From NCBI GenBank assembly GCA_035299085.1, contig DATGXG010000045.1, positions 186,001-250,000 on the forward strand: a stretch of 64,000 bases of DNA, read 5' to 3'. Made by a program: the position numbers and the translations under genes. Below the pieces are notes generated by a model. The model was not told where the DNA came from. It saw nothing but the letters and a program-made list of their open reading frames with translations, and ran no database searches. This document shows positions 1 through 9,607 of this stretch, in pieces (position 1 is the stretch's first letter; every line of letters begins with the position of its first letter). Origin of the DNA: Bacteroidales bacterium (GTDB lineage: Bacteria; Bacteroidota; Bacteroidia; Bacteroidales; UBA10428).

Positions 1-3000
1 AATTACCTACAGGAAAATTGAAGGACTGGCCGGCAAGAATCCTTTTTCTGAGAGGACCATCAACAAATGAGGCATCGCCTCCTCCTGTCACAACATTCAT
101 CGCCGAACTTGCGAGAGTAAGCAAATTCACGTCTGTTGTAAGAATATTTCCATTCGTCAGGTATAGTCGGTTAGCTACCTGAACAGGAGAATTCAGCAAT
201 AGATTCGCTGAATTGTTAATCTGCAGATTATAATAACTCTCTGTACCATTTGCAGTGATCTGCTGTTGAGTTGTACCTGAAAAAGAGACCAGACCGGTTC
301 CGGGTACAAATCCATTCAGCCAGTTGTCCGTCCAGTTACCTTTTATCGTAATATTCTTATTGTATACATTATTCAGGAGCTGACTCTGGGTAATAAGCAT
401 ATTGCCATTAACAACGATATTCATGCTCGACATATACTTTGAATAGATCCCGGTAAACTCCAGGTTCTGGTATTCCTTAATTATTGGTGAAATACTTGCC
501 AGCGGAGAAATGGGATTGGAACCATTATATTCTATTGTACTGCCGGTAGTATTCATGAATGAAACATACTCACCACCCGGGAATACAAATTGTCCGGCAT
601 CGGTGTTGCTCATAATAATCCGGCCGCTTCCTGAAACGTGACCAAAATTATGGCCGGTAGTTGTATTAAGATTTAGAATTCCGTTATTCTGAATGGAATA
701 GGCAGACCGGTCAAGAGTTGAAACATTGATCCGGTGTCCGGATGCAATAATAACAGGATTTCCGTCAGGAGGCGCGGAGGCAGCGGGGCCGCCGTGTCCA
801 ACCACAGACCATGATCCTGATGTATTCCAGTCAGCTCCGGTGGTCGTAATATTCGGTGCAAGATTGTAACTATAATAAACAGGTTTTGTAACGAAGTTGG
901 GCGGTTCACCACATGTATATTCGCCATCTATATAATTCTGGTTCAGTGTAATTGTATTTGCGGTTGTGTTCATAACACCCGAACCATAATTCGTCCACGC
1001 ACCTCCGTAATACCTGGCTCCCACATAATTCGTCTCCGTTCCTGTTACATCTGCATCTCTGTAGTTATAAATATGTTGAACAGACGTCATACCTCCGAAC
1101 GCTGTACTGCTGACATTCCAATAGTATTGCAGTTCGTCGCTTAATGCATTCGTTACAGAAGGTATTCGGGAATTTACTGGTTTCAGTGTTATACTACCCG
1201 GTGAAGCAGAAGAAAAAGTAACCGTGTAACGCACCGGTGTATACTTACCGGCTACACCAACAGGGAATTCAAAAACAGCAGGTGAAACAGAAGGATAGTT
1301 TTTGCGGACGCCACCGTCGCTAAGCGCACCATTTGTAATAATCCAGTTGCGGTTTACCGTAATACCCGGCGTTCCCCCTATTGTAGCAGCAGAACCCAGC
1401 GTAAGAAGGTTATCGTCGATATAAAAGTATCCTGAAGTAAGGGTGAGTAAACCGTTAATGGTGACATTAGCTTTAAGCGTAACACCATTGGCAGCACCAT
1501 TCGTAATATTCACATTTCCGAATTGCCCGTTCCCGTCCCCTGAAATCACCTGGTTTGCCGATCCCTGGATATTCAGGCTTCCGGTTCCTGATGATGAATG
1601 TATACCATTATTAATAATGTTTCCTTGGGCCACTATATTCAATATGCCGGCATTGGTAAGGGTTCCGTTAAGAATCGCAAGTGAATCGGCAACTACCGGT
1701 GAGATCGTTGCGCTTGTAAAAGTGACTGCTGTTCCGGGAATTTTATCTATAAATAGTTTACGAAATGTAGTATTTGTTCCAAATTGGGCAGTTTGTGAGT
1801 TTCCTCCGGTGAAAAAGGTGATGTTATTACCGGTGGTATAGGTTCCGTTGTTTGTAAAATTGCCGGCAATTGAAACATTCCTGTTGTTACAGGTTAAAGT
1901 GCTATTGCCTGCTATCATAAGGTCACCCTTAAGTACAAGAGGATTGACCATGATATTGGCTGTGGAGGTATTAGTAGCATTAAACCCTGTAATGTAAAGA
2001 TCAAACAGGTTACAGGACGCATCTATATTGTAAACCTGGTTACCGATAGCCGCAAGGGGTGCCAGGTTAATTCTTCCGGCTGTCACATTGGCTATATCCG
2101 GCCTGATGTATAAATCGCCGAAATCGACGCCACCTCCTCTGATAATGTTGGTAGTTCCTCCGGATACGTCAAATACGCTGCCTGCATTGCAGATCTCAAG
2201 TTTTGCCCTTGTATTGTCCTGGTTTTTACCATAAACATAAAGAGTGCCTCCGCTTTGATAAAATTTCAGGGCGCCTTGTGTAATTTTAGAACTTCTTTTA
2301 ATCTGGCCGTTTACATTCAACGTTCCTCCGCTAATTTCAATCGTTGGCAAGCCATCTGAAGAATATTCAATGCAGTTTCTCCGGTTATATGAATTGTTGC
2401 CCACGTTGAGCGTGCCTGACAATACTTCAAGTTTTCCCACCAGGAAAAGAGTGCTGTCATTGGCATTATTATTAACCACTGTAACATTAGCCACGCTGTC
2501 AACGCTCAGGCATGCCGATTCAGGGATTATGACGCTCCTGTTGGTTGAAAGGTTAAATGTGCTTTGCTTGATTCTGAAAGTTCCGTTCTTAATAGAAACT
2601 GAAGGATCAAAGGTTGCGCTTGTGGAAATATCAGCCCTGACATTCAGAACAGGACTCTGCGTAGTACCCTTGTCTATAGTAAGAGAATAAAAAGCTTTTA
2701 AAGCTCCCCTGATACTGGCATCACTTGTACCTTTAAAATAGGTAAGCATTCGACCGGTTCCGGGATTCAGATTAAACGTGCCCGAACCTGTCAGGCTGTT
2801 GTAAAGTTCTAAAATATGATTAACTGATGCGCTGTTATTCACGCGGAATATACCATTATCAAGGAGGTTTCCCATTACCCTGATAGTCTGTATATTTGTA
2901 TTCTGAACCTCAAAGATGCCTGATTCTATATTGAAATTGTGGTTAGTTACTATAGTATGAGTAGCAGTTGTATTCGTATTTACCTGTCCCGTTCCGGTCC

Positions 3001-6000
3001 CGGAAACAGTGAGATCATTGAAAATATTCAGGTTGCAGTTGGGTAATGTGATGTTCCGGCCTGCTTCGGGACTGATTTTCAGGTTAAAATAATGGTCCAG
3101 TACAAGCCCGGTTCCGGTTGAAATTGTAGGAATTAAAACATTGGCGCCTGATGTATAATATTCCACAGTTCCGCCTGTTGGTCCTATGAAATCTCCGAAA
3201 TCGCCCTGCGGAAAATAATTATTGGCCGCAATCCGTAATGTTCCGCATCCGGTAATTCCTTTTTCAGGAAGTGCCTCGAAATTGTGTCCTGTAAAAGTCC
3301 GGAGGTCGAGGACGGATCCTGAAAAAATAGTCAGGCTTCCGCATACCCGATTAGCCTGGTTTATAATAACAGTGTGATTGTGTGTGGCATCACCGATTAT
3401 AACAATGGTGTTGGCATCCGGCACACTGGCTCCTCCCGGCCCTCCGACGGCTGTGGAAGACCATGTAGCCGTATTGTCCCAATCGGTATTTAAACCGCTG
3501 CTATAACGTACCGGAATGACACCGAATGCAGCAGGTTCGCCGGCTGTGTATTCCCCGTCGGCTTCCGATGCATTGTCAAAAGTAACCGTATTCAAACCGT
3601 CGTTCACCAGCACCTGATTGTTGATTACATTCCATGAATCGCCGGCAGAACTCCTGTAAACAGCAGGGATGTAAATACTTTCATCGCCGTTGACGAAAAA
3701 ATTCGTCGCAGCATGATAGGTATAAACATGAGTCACTGAACCGGAGACAATACCGGAAAAACCGGATGAAGTGGTTTCCCAGTAACAAGCCAGAGAATTC
3801 GGAGTCTGAGCCAGGGGATGCCTTATACTTACCGGACGGGTTGTAACTGTTCCGTAGGATGATGGGGTTGAACCAAAGCGAATGGAGGCCGGCAAGTAAT
3901 AATAGGTACCTGCAAGGTTGAACCCAAAAGGAAAATCAAATGCATTTGTTCCGGAATACTTCTTGCTGACACCGCCGTCCGACATAAGGCCTGCTGTCTG
4001 TATCATCCGTCCTGTCCCGAAAGACTTACCCGATCCCGTCAGGTTATCGAATATATCTCCTGTTTCAGTAAATAAAAGATTGTTTGTGCCAATATTTAAC
4101 CTGGCCATTGTATTGGCCAGCCTAAGGTCCCCGGTAACCGTCATATTACTCTGCAGGGTCACACTACCGCCTGTTTTATTCAGAGTGAGGTTGTTGAATC
4201 TGCCGGTTCCGTCTCCCGATATGGTCTGATTCCCTGTTCCGGTAAGTTGGATACTTCCGGGTCCGGTTCCGGGCTTAAAATGGGTCCCCGAGTTAACAAT
4301 ATTCCCTCTTACTTCCAGTATACGTCCATTGTCAGTGAATGTGCAACCGTTGTCGATGTTCAGGTTAGCGTTTACAACCACAGGAGTGGCAGGGCTAGCA
4401 TTATTAATCGTAAGATTTGAAGCATTAGCCAGGGATAAGTTATTGAGGTTACCATTAATGGTACCCTGAATATCAAACGTTTGAGCACCACTACCGTTGA
4501 ATATGGTTGTATTTGTTCCTGGAGTATAGGTTGTGCCGGTATTGATGTTAAAATTTCCCCCTACCAGAACATTTACATTTTGTACGTTATTGAAAACTAC
4601 GCTGTTTTGCAAAGTAAAATTTTTCTGAACCACTAAGGGTAAAGGATTTACCAGAGTGGTAAGGCCTGCAATCCCTCTGACCTGGAAACTGTTACCTGTA
4701 CCGTATACTTCGAGATTTGGCAGGGGCACTGTTGAGTTTACATATGCTGGCCTGGCCGTTGTACTTATCCGGATTGTACCTCCTGTTACTTCCACGTTTT
4801 TTGGAAGACATCCCAGAAGAAGGCTGAAATTAGTTGCATTTCCGGCGCCGCCATATGAAGTTTGAATATCAATGGTACCGCCTGTCATTATAAAAACATT
4901 ATCCGGATAGGCGATTGAAAAGGTAGCATGTTGTGGTGTTGCCCCTGATATATCATAGGATCCACAAGTCAGTGTACCTCCGTACATTTTAAAAGCACCA
5001 CGGTGAAGATCAGGGTTTGCCAAAACGGATGGCCTGCAAGACCGTGTAAGAATATTACCGCTTTCGATTATAAAATTGCCTGATTCGCGCAGTACCATAC
5101 CTATCTGGCCCAGTAAAGTAACCTGGCAATTGGAAGAAAAACGGACCGTGCCATAGGTGAACAGTGCGCTGTATGAGGTTGAGGAATTCATTGTAATTGT
5201 AGATCCGTCAAACCATATCCCGGCATCTTCATCCACAACATATGCATCCGTACTCAGTGATGGAATGACAATATTAGGACCGAGTCGCAGTGTACCCGAA
5301 AGCAGTCCCAATGCATTGTAATTAGGCAGATTCGGGGGTGTTCCCGGATTGTAGGTAGTACGCTCATTTCGGCCCATAAGCTGGAACCGTGTATTATTAT
5401 CAGCATCAATGTGAAGTATAAAAGTCTGGTCAGTACCCTTGGCAATTTCAATACGATAGAAGACAGTTGGCCCGTCACATACAACATACTGATCCTTGAT
5501 GCCATTATTGAAGATCACATCAGACCATCCGGCCTGGGTTCCCCCGGTGGGATTGCCCCCGTAAACCGGGGAAGTCATATTCGTGAACCGGACTATTCCT
5601 CCATTGTTATAAAGGTTACCTTTTATTGTAATCTGATGACTTCGTCCTCCGGAAGTGGTTGCTGTGCTGCTTCCGATATTTCTGACCCCGACTCCGATGC
5701 GACCGTTTTGATTCACTATCACATCGCCGTTAAAATTCACTATCCTCTGAACGATTGATGCATCATCGCCAATTTTTAATTTCCCTTTTTCAATTGTGGC
5801 AGTGTTATTAATAATCAATGTGGTGGCATTATTGTAAAGGACACTGTCAGTACTATTATTCAGGTTTATTATCAGGTTATTATATTCAAACTGTTGTAAT
5901 GTGAATCCTCCCATGTTTCGGTATTCAACAGTACCTCCTCCTGGTTTTATAAAAGTACCTGTTGCAAAATCCGGGAAATCAGCAGAAGAAATCCTCAGCA

Positions 6001-6337
6001 TGCCGGAACCGTTTAGTATGCCACCGAAATTATGTCCTGTTGTTGTTGTGATATCCAGAACAGCCCCTTCCTGTATTGTAACGGAGGCAACGGTTTTTGC
6101 GGCTTCTCCGGTTGGAATTATTACAATTCTGCCGTTAAGAATGACAACATTTTCTCCCGCCGCAGGTTGTGCTTGCATTGAAGGATTGATCAGCGTAGTT
6201 CCGGAAGGATCAAGGGTCCATGTTCTCCAGTTTGTTCCACCAACAGCCCAATTTCCTGATTGATAGCTGTACCAGGTTGTCTGCGAAAAAATGACGGTTG
6301 GGATGAAAAGGAGAAAAAGTAAAAGTTTAGCCTTCAT
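1..6337 (-). CDS. Giant secreted modular surface protein, partial (C-terminus beyond left edge)
   Basis: The frame is open from an ATG at 6337 to the window edge, at least 2112 codons; I read it through and met no stop or frameshift. Residues 1-20 (MKAKLLLFLLFIPTVIFSQT) look like a Sec signal peptide. The rest is rich in G, N, T, S and V with regular short strands such as repeated 'sGdGtGrFnNLtL' phrases, as in right-handed beta-helix or adhesin-like surface proteins. Three related modules are visible. Each opens with a W-x(5-6)-W block and a TGHNF motif (residues about 97, 1014 and 1891). Each also has an FPxG motif (about 797, 1686 and 2105). Proteins of this kind in Bacteroidota usually end in a type IX secretion sorting domain, but that end lies outside the window. 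No enzyme domain was recognised, so adhesion or a structural surface role is only inference. Confidence 0.85.
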   Translation of the reverse strand, partial: MKAKLLLFLLFIPTVIFSQTTWYSYQSGNWAVGGTNWRTWTLDPSGTTLINPSMQAQPAAGENVVILNGRIVIIPTGEAAKTVASVTIQEGAVLDITTTTGHNFGGILNGSGMLRISSADFPDFATGTFIKPGGGTVEYRNMGGFTLQQFEYNNLIINLNNSTDSVLYNNATTLIINNTATIEKGKLKIGDDASIVQRIVNFNGDVIVNQNGRIGVGVRNIGSSTATTSGGRSHQITIKGNLYNNGGIVRFTNMTSPVYGGNPTGGTQAGWSDVIFNNGIKDQYVVCDGPTVFYRIEIAKGTDQTFILHIDADNNTRFQLMGRNERTTYNPGTPPNLPNYNALGLLSGTLRLGPNIVIPSLSTDAYVVDEDAGIWFDGSTITMNSSTSYSALFTYGTVRFSSNCQVTLLGQIGMVLRESGNFIIESGNILTRSCRPSVLANPDLHRGAFKMYGGTLTCGSYDISGATPQHATFSIAYPDNVFIMTGGTIDIQTSYGGAGNATNFSLLLGCLPKNVEVTGGTIRISTTARPAYVNSTVPLPNLEVYGTGNSFQVRGIAGLTTLVNPLPLVVQKNFTLQNSVVFNNVQNVNVLVGGNFNINTGTTYTPGTNTTIFNGSGAQTFDIQGTINGNLNNLSLANASNLTINNASPATPVVVNANLNIDNGCTFTDNGRILEVRGNIVNSGTHFKPGTGPGSIQLTGTGNQTISGDGTGRFNNLTLNKTGGSVTLQSNMTVTGDLRLANTMARLNIGTNNLLFTETGDIFDNLTGSGKSFGTGRMIQTAGLMSDGGVSKKYSGTNAFDFPFGFNLAGTYYYLPASIRFGSTPSSYGTVTTRPVSIRHPLAQTPNSLACYWETTSSGFSGIVSGSVTHVYTYHAATNFFVNGDESIYIPAVYRSSAGDSWNVINNQVLVNDGLNTVTFDNASEADGEYTAGEPAAFGVIPVRYSSGLNTDWDNTATWSSTAVGGPGGASVPDANTIVIIGDATHNHTVIINQANRVCGSLTIFSGSVLDLRTFTGHNFEALPEKGITGCGTLRIAANNYFPQGDFGDFIGPTGGTVEYYTSGANVLIPTISTGTGLVLDHYFNLKISPEAGRNITLPNCNLNIFNDLTVSGTGTGQVNTNTTATHTIVTNHNFNIESGIFEVQNTNIQTIRVMGNLLDNGIFRVNNSASVNHILELYNSLTGSGTFNLNPGTGRMLTYFKGTSDASIRGALKAFYSLTIDKGTTQSPVLNVRADISTSATFDPSVSIKNGTFRIKQSTFNLSTNRSVIIPESACLSVDSVANVTVVNNNANDSTLFLVGKLEVLSGTLNVGNNSYNRRNCIEYSSDGLPTIEISGGTLNVNGQIKRSSKITQGALKFYQSGGTLYVYGKNQDNTRAKLEICNAGSVFDVSGGTTNIIRGGGVDFGDLYIRPDIANVTAGRINLAPLAAIGNQVYNIDASCNLFDLYITGFNATNTSTANIMVNPLVLKGDLMIAGNSTLTCNNRNVSIAGNFTNNGTYTTGNNITFFTGGNSQTAQFGTNTTFRKLFIDKIPGTAVTFTSATISPVVADSLAILNGTLTNAGILNIVAQGNIINNGIHSSSGTGSLNIQGSANQVISGDGNGQFGNVNITNGAANGVTLKANVTINGLLTLTSGYFYIDDNLLTLGSAATIGGTPGITVNRNWIITNGALSDGGVRKNYPSVSPAVFEFPVGVAGKYTPVRYTVTFSSASPGSITLKPVNSRIPSVTNALSDELQYYWNVSSTAFGGMTSVQHIYNYRDADVTGTETNYVGARYYGGAWTNYGSGVMNTTANTITLNQNYIDGEYTCGEPPNFVTKPVYYSYNLAPNITTTGADWNTSGSWSVVGHGGPAASAPPDGNPVIIASGHRINVSTLDRSAYSIQNNGILNLNTTTGHNFGHVSGSGRIIMSNTDAGQFVFPGGEYVSFMNTTGSTIEYNGSNPISPLASISPIIKEYQNLEFTGIYSKYMSSMNIVVNGNMLITQSQLLNNVYNKNITIKGNWTDNWLNGFVPGTGLVSFSGTTQQQITANGTESYYNLQINNSANLLLNSPVQVANRLYLTNGNILTTDVNLLTLASSAMNVVTGGGDASFVDGPLRKRILAGQSFNFPVGN

Positions 6338-6539
6338 GACTGGTAGCGGTTAAGGATTGTTGCAAGTTATTACTTCACAAGGCATAAAGAAAAAAAACAG
6401 CGAATAACTTATTAACTTTTTATTAATAGAATTCCGGCAATATATAAAGAATTACAATGAGTTTAACTGTATATAACGGTTTTAACAAAGGATGTACCGG
6501 CCATTTAAAATAGCGGTTACAACAAATAAAGTTTTCTGT

Positions 6540-6547
6540 TAACTTTG
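6540..6547 (+). promoter_or_regulatory. Bacteroidota -7 promoter box TAACTTTG
   Basis: TAACTTTG matches the TAnnTTTG consensus and lies 20 bases before the ATG of the isomerase-like lipoprotein at 6568. No clear -33 TTG was found at the usual spacing, so the call rests on the -7 box and its position. Confidence 0.45.
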
Positions 6548-6567
6548 CCGCACCAAAAAACAAAAAA

Positions 6568-7422
6568 ATGAAGAAACATAGTTTTAATTACCTGCTACCT
6601 ATTATTGTGGCAATCATTACCCTACCCCTTGCCTGTAAACCTGTTGCTCAGAAAAGCATTGGTTTGCAGCTTTATTCACTTCGTGATAGTATGGATAAAA
6701 ATCCGGTAAGTACTATTGAGGAAGTTGGAAAAATCGGTTACAAAACTGTTGAACTTGCCGGTTATTCAAACGGTAAGTTTTATCAGATGGATCCGGCCGA
6801 AATCAAATCAGTGGTTGAAAAGAGCGGAATGACCATTATCAGTTCGCATTGCGGATTTCCTGTACCTGATTCAACAAAATGGGATTCTGTGATGGGTCTA
6901 TGGGATGTTTGCATTGCAGCTCACAAAGCCGCCGGAATTCCCTACATGGTTCAACCTTTTATGGACAGTGTAGGTTACCAGTCACTGGCAGGCCTGCAAA
7001 GGTATTGTGACTATTTCAATGCTATTGGCGAAAAATGCCGTCAGCAGGGTATACGCTTTGGTTATCATAACCATTCAGAAGAATTCAAAACCGTTGAAGG
7101 ACAGGTAATATATGATTACATGCTCCAGCACACCGATTCATCAAAGGTTTTCTACCAGATTGATTTATGGTGGATCAAAAAAGGCGGTGCTGATGCAATC
7201 TCTTATTTTAACAAATATCCCGGAAGGTTCCTTTCATACCATGTAAAGGACAGCCTTGAAGTCGGCGCCAGCGGAATTATGGATTTCAAACCGTATTTCG
7301 AAAATGCTGCCCTTGCAGGAATGAAATACTACATTGTTGAGCAGGAAGCATTTGAAAAAACTCCTTATGAAGGTGTAAAACAATCCTTTGATTTTCTCAA
7401 TCAAGCGGAATATGTAAAATAA
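6568..7422 (+). CDS. Sugar phosphate isomerase/epimerase-like TIM-barrel protein, probable lipoprotein
   Basis: This 284-residue protein has a hydrophobic N-terminus ending in LPLAC (Cys23). That is a loose lipobox, so it is probably a lipid-anchored periplasmic or outer-membrane protein. The mature part starts with 'SIGLQLYSLRDSM', typical of the xylose isomerase-like (AP endonuclease 2 fold) family. It continues with the conserved GYKTVELAG, 'GYHNHSEEF', 'FYQIDLWWIKKGG' and 'YHVKD' segments that carry the metal-binding His, Glu and Asp residues. Members of this exported Bacteroidota group are often linked to carbohydrate turnover, but the substrate cannot be read from the sequence. It is a single gene: a -7 box lies 20 bases upstream and a strong hairpin terminator follows at 7441-7468. 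Confidence 0.85.
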   Translation: MKKHSFNYLLPIIVAIITLPLACKPVAQKSIGLQLYSLRDSMDKNPVSTIEEVGKIGYKTVELAGYSNGKFYQMDPAEIKSVVEKSGMTIISSHCGFPVPDSTKWDSVMGLWDVCIAAHKAAGIPYMVQPFMDSVGYQSLAGLQRYCDYFNAIGEKCRQQGIRFGYHNHSEEFKTVEGQVIYDYMLQHTDSSKVFYQIDLWWIKKGGADAISYFNKYPGRFLSYHVKDSLEVGASGIMDFKPYFENAALAGMKYYIVEQEAFEKTPYEGVKQSFDFLNQAEYVK

Positions 7423-7440
7423 TCTGTTTAAGTAAAAATA

Positions 7441-7468
7441 AAAACCCCGGTACTTCACCCGGGGTTTT
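7441..7468. terminator. Intrinsic terminator, usable from both strands
   Basis: A perfect 10-bp stem (AAAACCCCGG / CCGGGGTTTT) encloses an 8-base loop. It is followed by a T-rich stretch on the plus strand and preceded by A-rich sequence, so it can act in either direction. It begins 18 bases after the stop codon of the isomerase-like gene. Confidence 0.85.
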
Positions 7469-7644
7469 ATTTTGGCTTTTTTTTATTTGCCTGATTACTC
7501 TGTGCCCCTGGATTCAAGCCCCGACATACAGAAGTTGAACAATCCCCCTTGAAATAAAACGAACTTAAGAACCCTTGATCTGTTGTTAATTCTTACATAT
7601 TATTCACTATTTTTACATAAAAGCCTAAACATTTTTAAAAGCGT

Positions 7645-8586
7645 ATGAAGATTACAGTAGTTGGAGCGGGAAACGTTGGTGCAACATGTGCCGATGTACT
7701 GGCGCACAGGGATGCAGCTCATGAAATAGTGCTGGTTGACATAAAACCCGGGATTGCTGAAGGTAAGGCCCTTGATATATGGCAAAGCGCACCGATCGAC
7801 AGGTTTAACTCAAAACCTATAGGCGTCACCAACAACTACCTTCCTACTGCAAATTCAAGTGTTGTAGTGATAACTTCAGGACTTCCCCGTAAGCCGGGTA
7901 TGAGTCGTGATGACCTTATCGAAACCAATGCTGTCATTGTTAAACATGTTACTGAACAGGTGATCCAGTATTCTCCCTGTGCAGTAATCATTGTTGTTTC
8001 GAATCCGCTTGATGTTATGACCTACCAGGCCTATATTACTTCAAAGTTTCCGAGAACACGTGTTATGGGTATGGCCGGAATCCTTGATACCGGAAGATAT
8101 AAAGCTTTCATTGCAGATGAGCTCAATGTTTCGCCCAAAGATATCAGTGCTCTTTTGCTTGGAGGACATGGCGATACCATGGTTCCTCTTCCAAGATACA
8201 CAACCGTTTCAGGAATACCCGTTACTGAACTTCTGCCTGCAGAAAAAATCGATGCCATTGTTGAACGCACACGATTCGGAGGAGGCGAATTGGTAAAACT
8301 CATGGGCACTTCTGCCTGGTATGCACCCGGATCAGCAGCTGCGCGAATGGCAGAAGCTGTAATCAGGAATCATAAGAGGGTTTTCCCCTGCTGTGTAAAA
8401 CTTGAAGGTGAGTACGGACTTGAAAACGTGTTTGTAGGGGTACCTGTAATTCTTGGCAGAAACGGCATTGAACGGATCATTGAGTTGAACCTTACTGATA
8501 AGGAAACTGAAATGTTGCATGAAAGTGCCAGAGCAGTAAAAGAAATGATGGAGGTACTTGACAAACTGGAAGAAAAAAACCGTTAG
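7645..8586 (+). CDS. mdh: Malate dehydrogenase
   Basis: NAD-dependent malate/oxaloacetate interconversion in the cytoplasm. The 313-residue length is normal for the LDH-like MDH type. It starts with the Rossmann motif GAGNVGA (residues 7-13) and has an acidic residue after beta-2 (VLVDIK), which favours NAD. The substrate loop RKPGMSRDD has Arg82 and Arg88; Arg82 marks malate rather than lactate specificity. Arg151 and the catalytic His175 in GGHGDTMVP are present. A weak promoter (TTG, 22-base spacer, TATTTTTA at 7608-7615) lies upstream. The stop codon sits inside the hairpin at 8578-8602. It appears to be monocistronic. Confidence 0.95.
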   Translation: MKITVVGAGNVGATCADVLAHRDAAHEIVLVDIKPGIAEGKALDIWQSAPIDRFNSKPIGVTNNYLPTANSSVVVITSGLPRKPGMSRDDLIETNAVIVKHVTEQVIQYSPCAVIIVVSNPLDVMTYQAYITSKFPRTRVMGMAGILDTGRYKAFIADELNVSPKDISALLLGGHGDTMVPLPRYTTVSGIPVTELLPAEKIDAIVERTRFGGGELVKLMGTSAWYAPGSAAARMAEAVIRNHKRVFPCCVKLEGEYGLENVFVGVPVILGRNGIERIIELNLTDKETEMLHESARAVKEMMEVLDKLEEKNR

Positions 8587-8602
8587 AGGGGATCTAACGG
8601 TT
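8578..8602 (-). terminator. Intrinsic terminator for the minus-strand small gene
   Basis: The perfect 10-bp stem AACCGTTAGA / TCTAACGGTT has a 5-base loop. On the minus strand it is followed directly by a run of T, as expected for terminating the gene at 8622-8846. On the plus strand the T-run is short, so it ends mdh transcription less well. The mdh stop codon lies in the stem. Confidence 0.75.
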
Positions 8603-8621
8603 TAACAGTTCGTTCCATGAC

Positions 8622-8846
8622 TTAATAAGCTGCATTCTTCTCTTTCCGTGGGTTTCGGGTATAATTTCTTGAGAAATCCACTATCCTGCGCACGACATCA
8701 TCATCTACATCACTCTGAAGGCCTTTAAGGTAATATCCTACGGCCTCAAGTTCCTCACTTTCAAGGAACCCCGCAAGCTTTATCAATTCATTTTCACTAT
8801 CATCTTCGAATTTGGTCGAACCATACATGGTAAAGGTTCTATTCAT
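8622..8846 (-). CDS. Small acidic protein of unknown function
   Basis: A 74-residue protein beginning MNRTFTMYGSTKFEDD, predicted mostly helical and acidic, with no signal peptide or membrane segment. I do not recognise a named family. It is likely real because an intrinsic terminator with a T-run follows it closely. It also lies on the same strand, 166 bases behind an ECF sigma factor gene. A role linked to the sigma factor (small regulator or anti-sigma) is possible but is not shown by any motif. Confidence 0.55.
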   Translation of the reverse strand: MNRTFTMYGSTKFEDDSENELIKLAGFLESEELEAVGYYLKGLQSDVDDDVVRRIVDFSRNYTRNPRKEKNAAY

Positions 8847-8941
8847 AGGTAAAAAAATAAATTAATAAATAAGTTTAAGAAAGAACGTCGGAAACTTATC
8901 CAAATTGTGATAAAGATAATAAAATATTTATTCCAGCCAAC

Positions 8942-9013
8942 AATCGATGAAGGAGGCTATGATTCAGCCCTTCATGAGCTTAATGGGCGTTGAAGGGCTG
9001 AAATTAATCGATT
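8942..9013 (-). promoter_or_regulatory. Long two-part hairpin between sigma factor gene and small gene
   Basis: A 12-bp perfect inverted repeat (8963-8974 with 8991-9002, TTCAGCCCTTCA / TGAAGGGCTGAA) is nested in an outer 7-bp repeat (8942-8948 with 9007-9013, AATCGAT / ATCGATT). The outer arm touches the sigma factor stop codon. No T-run follows on the minus strand, so it may act as an mRNA-end stabiliser or a weak terminator separating expression of the two genes. Confidence 0.5.
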
Positions 9014-9603
9014 CAGGAGGCAGTTAATGTAAGATTCTTTTCTTTCACCATTCTCCGGAGGTTTATAAGCGCATAACGCATCCGTCCCAAAGCGGTGTTG
9101 ATGCTGACGTTTGTATGATCGGCTATTTCTTTAAAACTGAGTTCGCAATATTGTCTTAAAATCAGCACTTCCTTTTGCTCTTCGGGCAAGCTATCGATCA
9201 GCAGACGTATATCCTTCCGGATCTGCTTGTCAATTATCACGTCCTCAGCAGGCTTATCAGCATATTTATGCGAATTCAGAATGTCAAGTCCGAAATCTTC
9301 ACGTGATGTGGCATTCAGTTGGCGTTCCTTCCTGTAATGATCAATTACAAGGTTATGCGCAATCCTGAGCACCCATGCGAGGAATTTTCCGTTATCCTGG
9401 TATTTGCCGCAATCAAGCGATTTAATGACCTTGATAAATGTATCCTGGAAAATATCTTCAGCCAAATGCTGATTTTTTACCAGTAAGAAAATGTAGGTGT
9501 AAACTTGTTTCCGGTATCGGTTGATGAGCAGTTCAAGACTGTTCATATCGCCACTGACGAACCTGCTTACAAGTTCATTGTCAGCTAAATAAATGTTATT
9601 CAA
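9013..9603 (-). CDS. ECF-type RNA polymerase sigma factor (RpoE-like)
   Basis: This 196-residue sigma-70 family protein has only regions 2 and 4. Region 2 runs from about residue 10 (LVSRFVSGDMNSLELLINRY) through the core-binding AEDIFQDTFIKV and the DNA-melting part around WVLRIAHNLVIDHYRK. Region 4, about 130-190, has LPEEQKEVLILRQYCELSFKEIA and the helix-turn-helix 'VSINTALGRMRYALINLRR'. The start is a TTG at 9603. A strong Shine-Dalgarno AAGGAGGT (9608-9615 on the plus-strand coordinates) precedes it by 4 bases, which is unusual for this phylum and decides the start. No adjacent membrane anti-sigma gene is seen. It is divergent from uvrA. Confidence 0.9.
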   Translation of the reverse strand: MNNIYLADNELVSRFVSGDMNSLELLINRYRKQVYTYIFLLVKNQHLAEDIFQDTFIKVIKSLDCGKYQDNGKFLAWVLRIAHNLVIDHYRKERQLNATSREDFGLDILNSHKYADKPAEDVIIDKQIRKDIRLLIDSLPEEQKEVLILRQYCELSFKEIADHTNVSINTALGRMRYALINLRRMVKEKNLTLTAS

Positions 9604-9607
9604 AACT

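Noticed and set aside
1443-1841. Plus-strand open frames of 60-130 codons within 1-6337
   Set aside because: They lie opposite the continuous giant minus-strand gene, have low-complexity composition mirroring it and no domain pattern.
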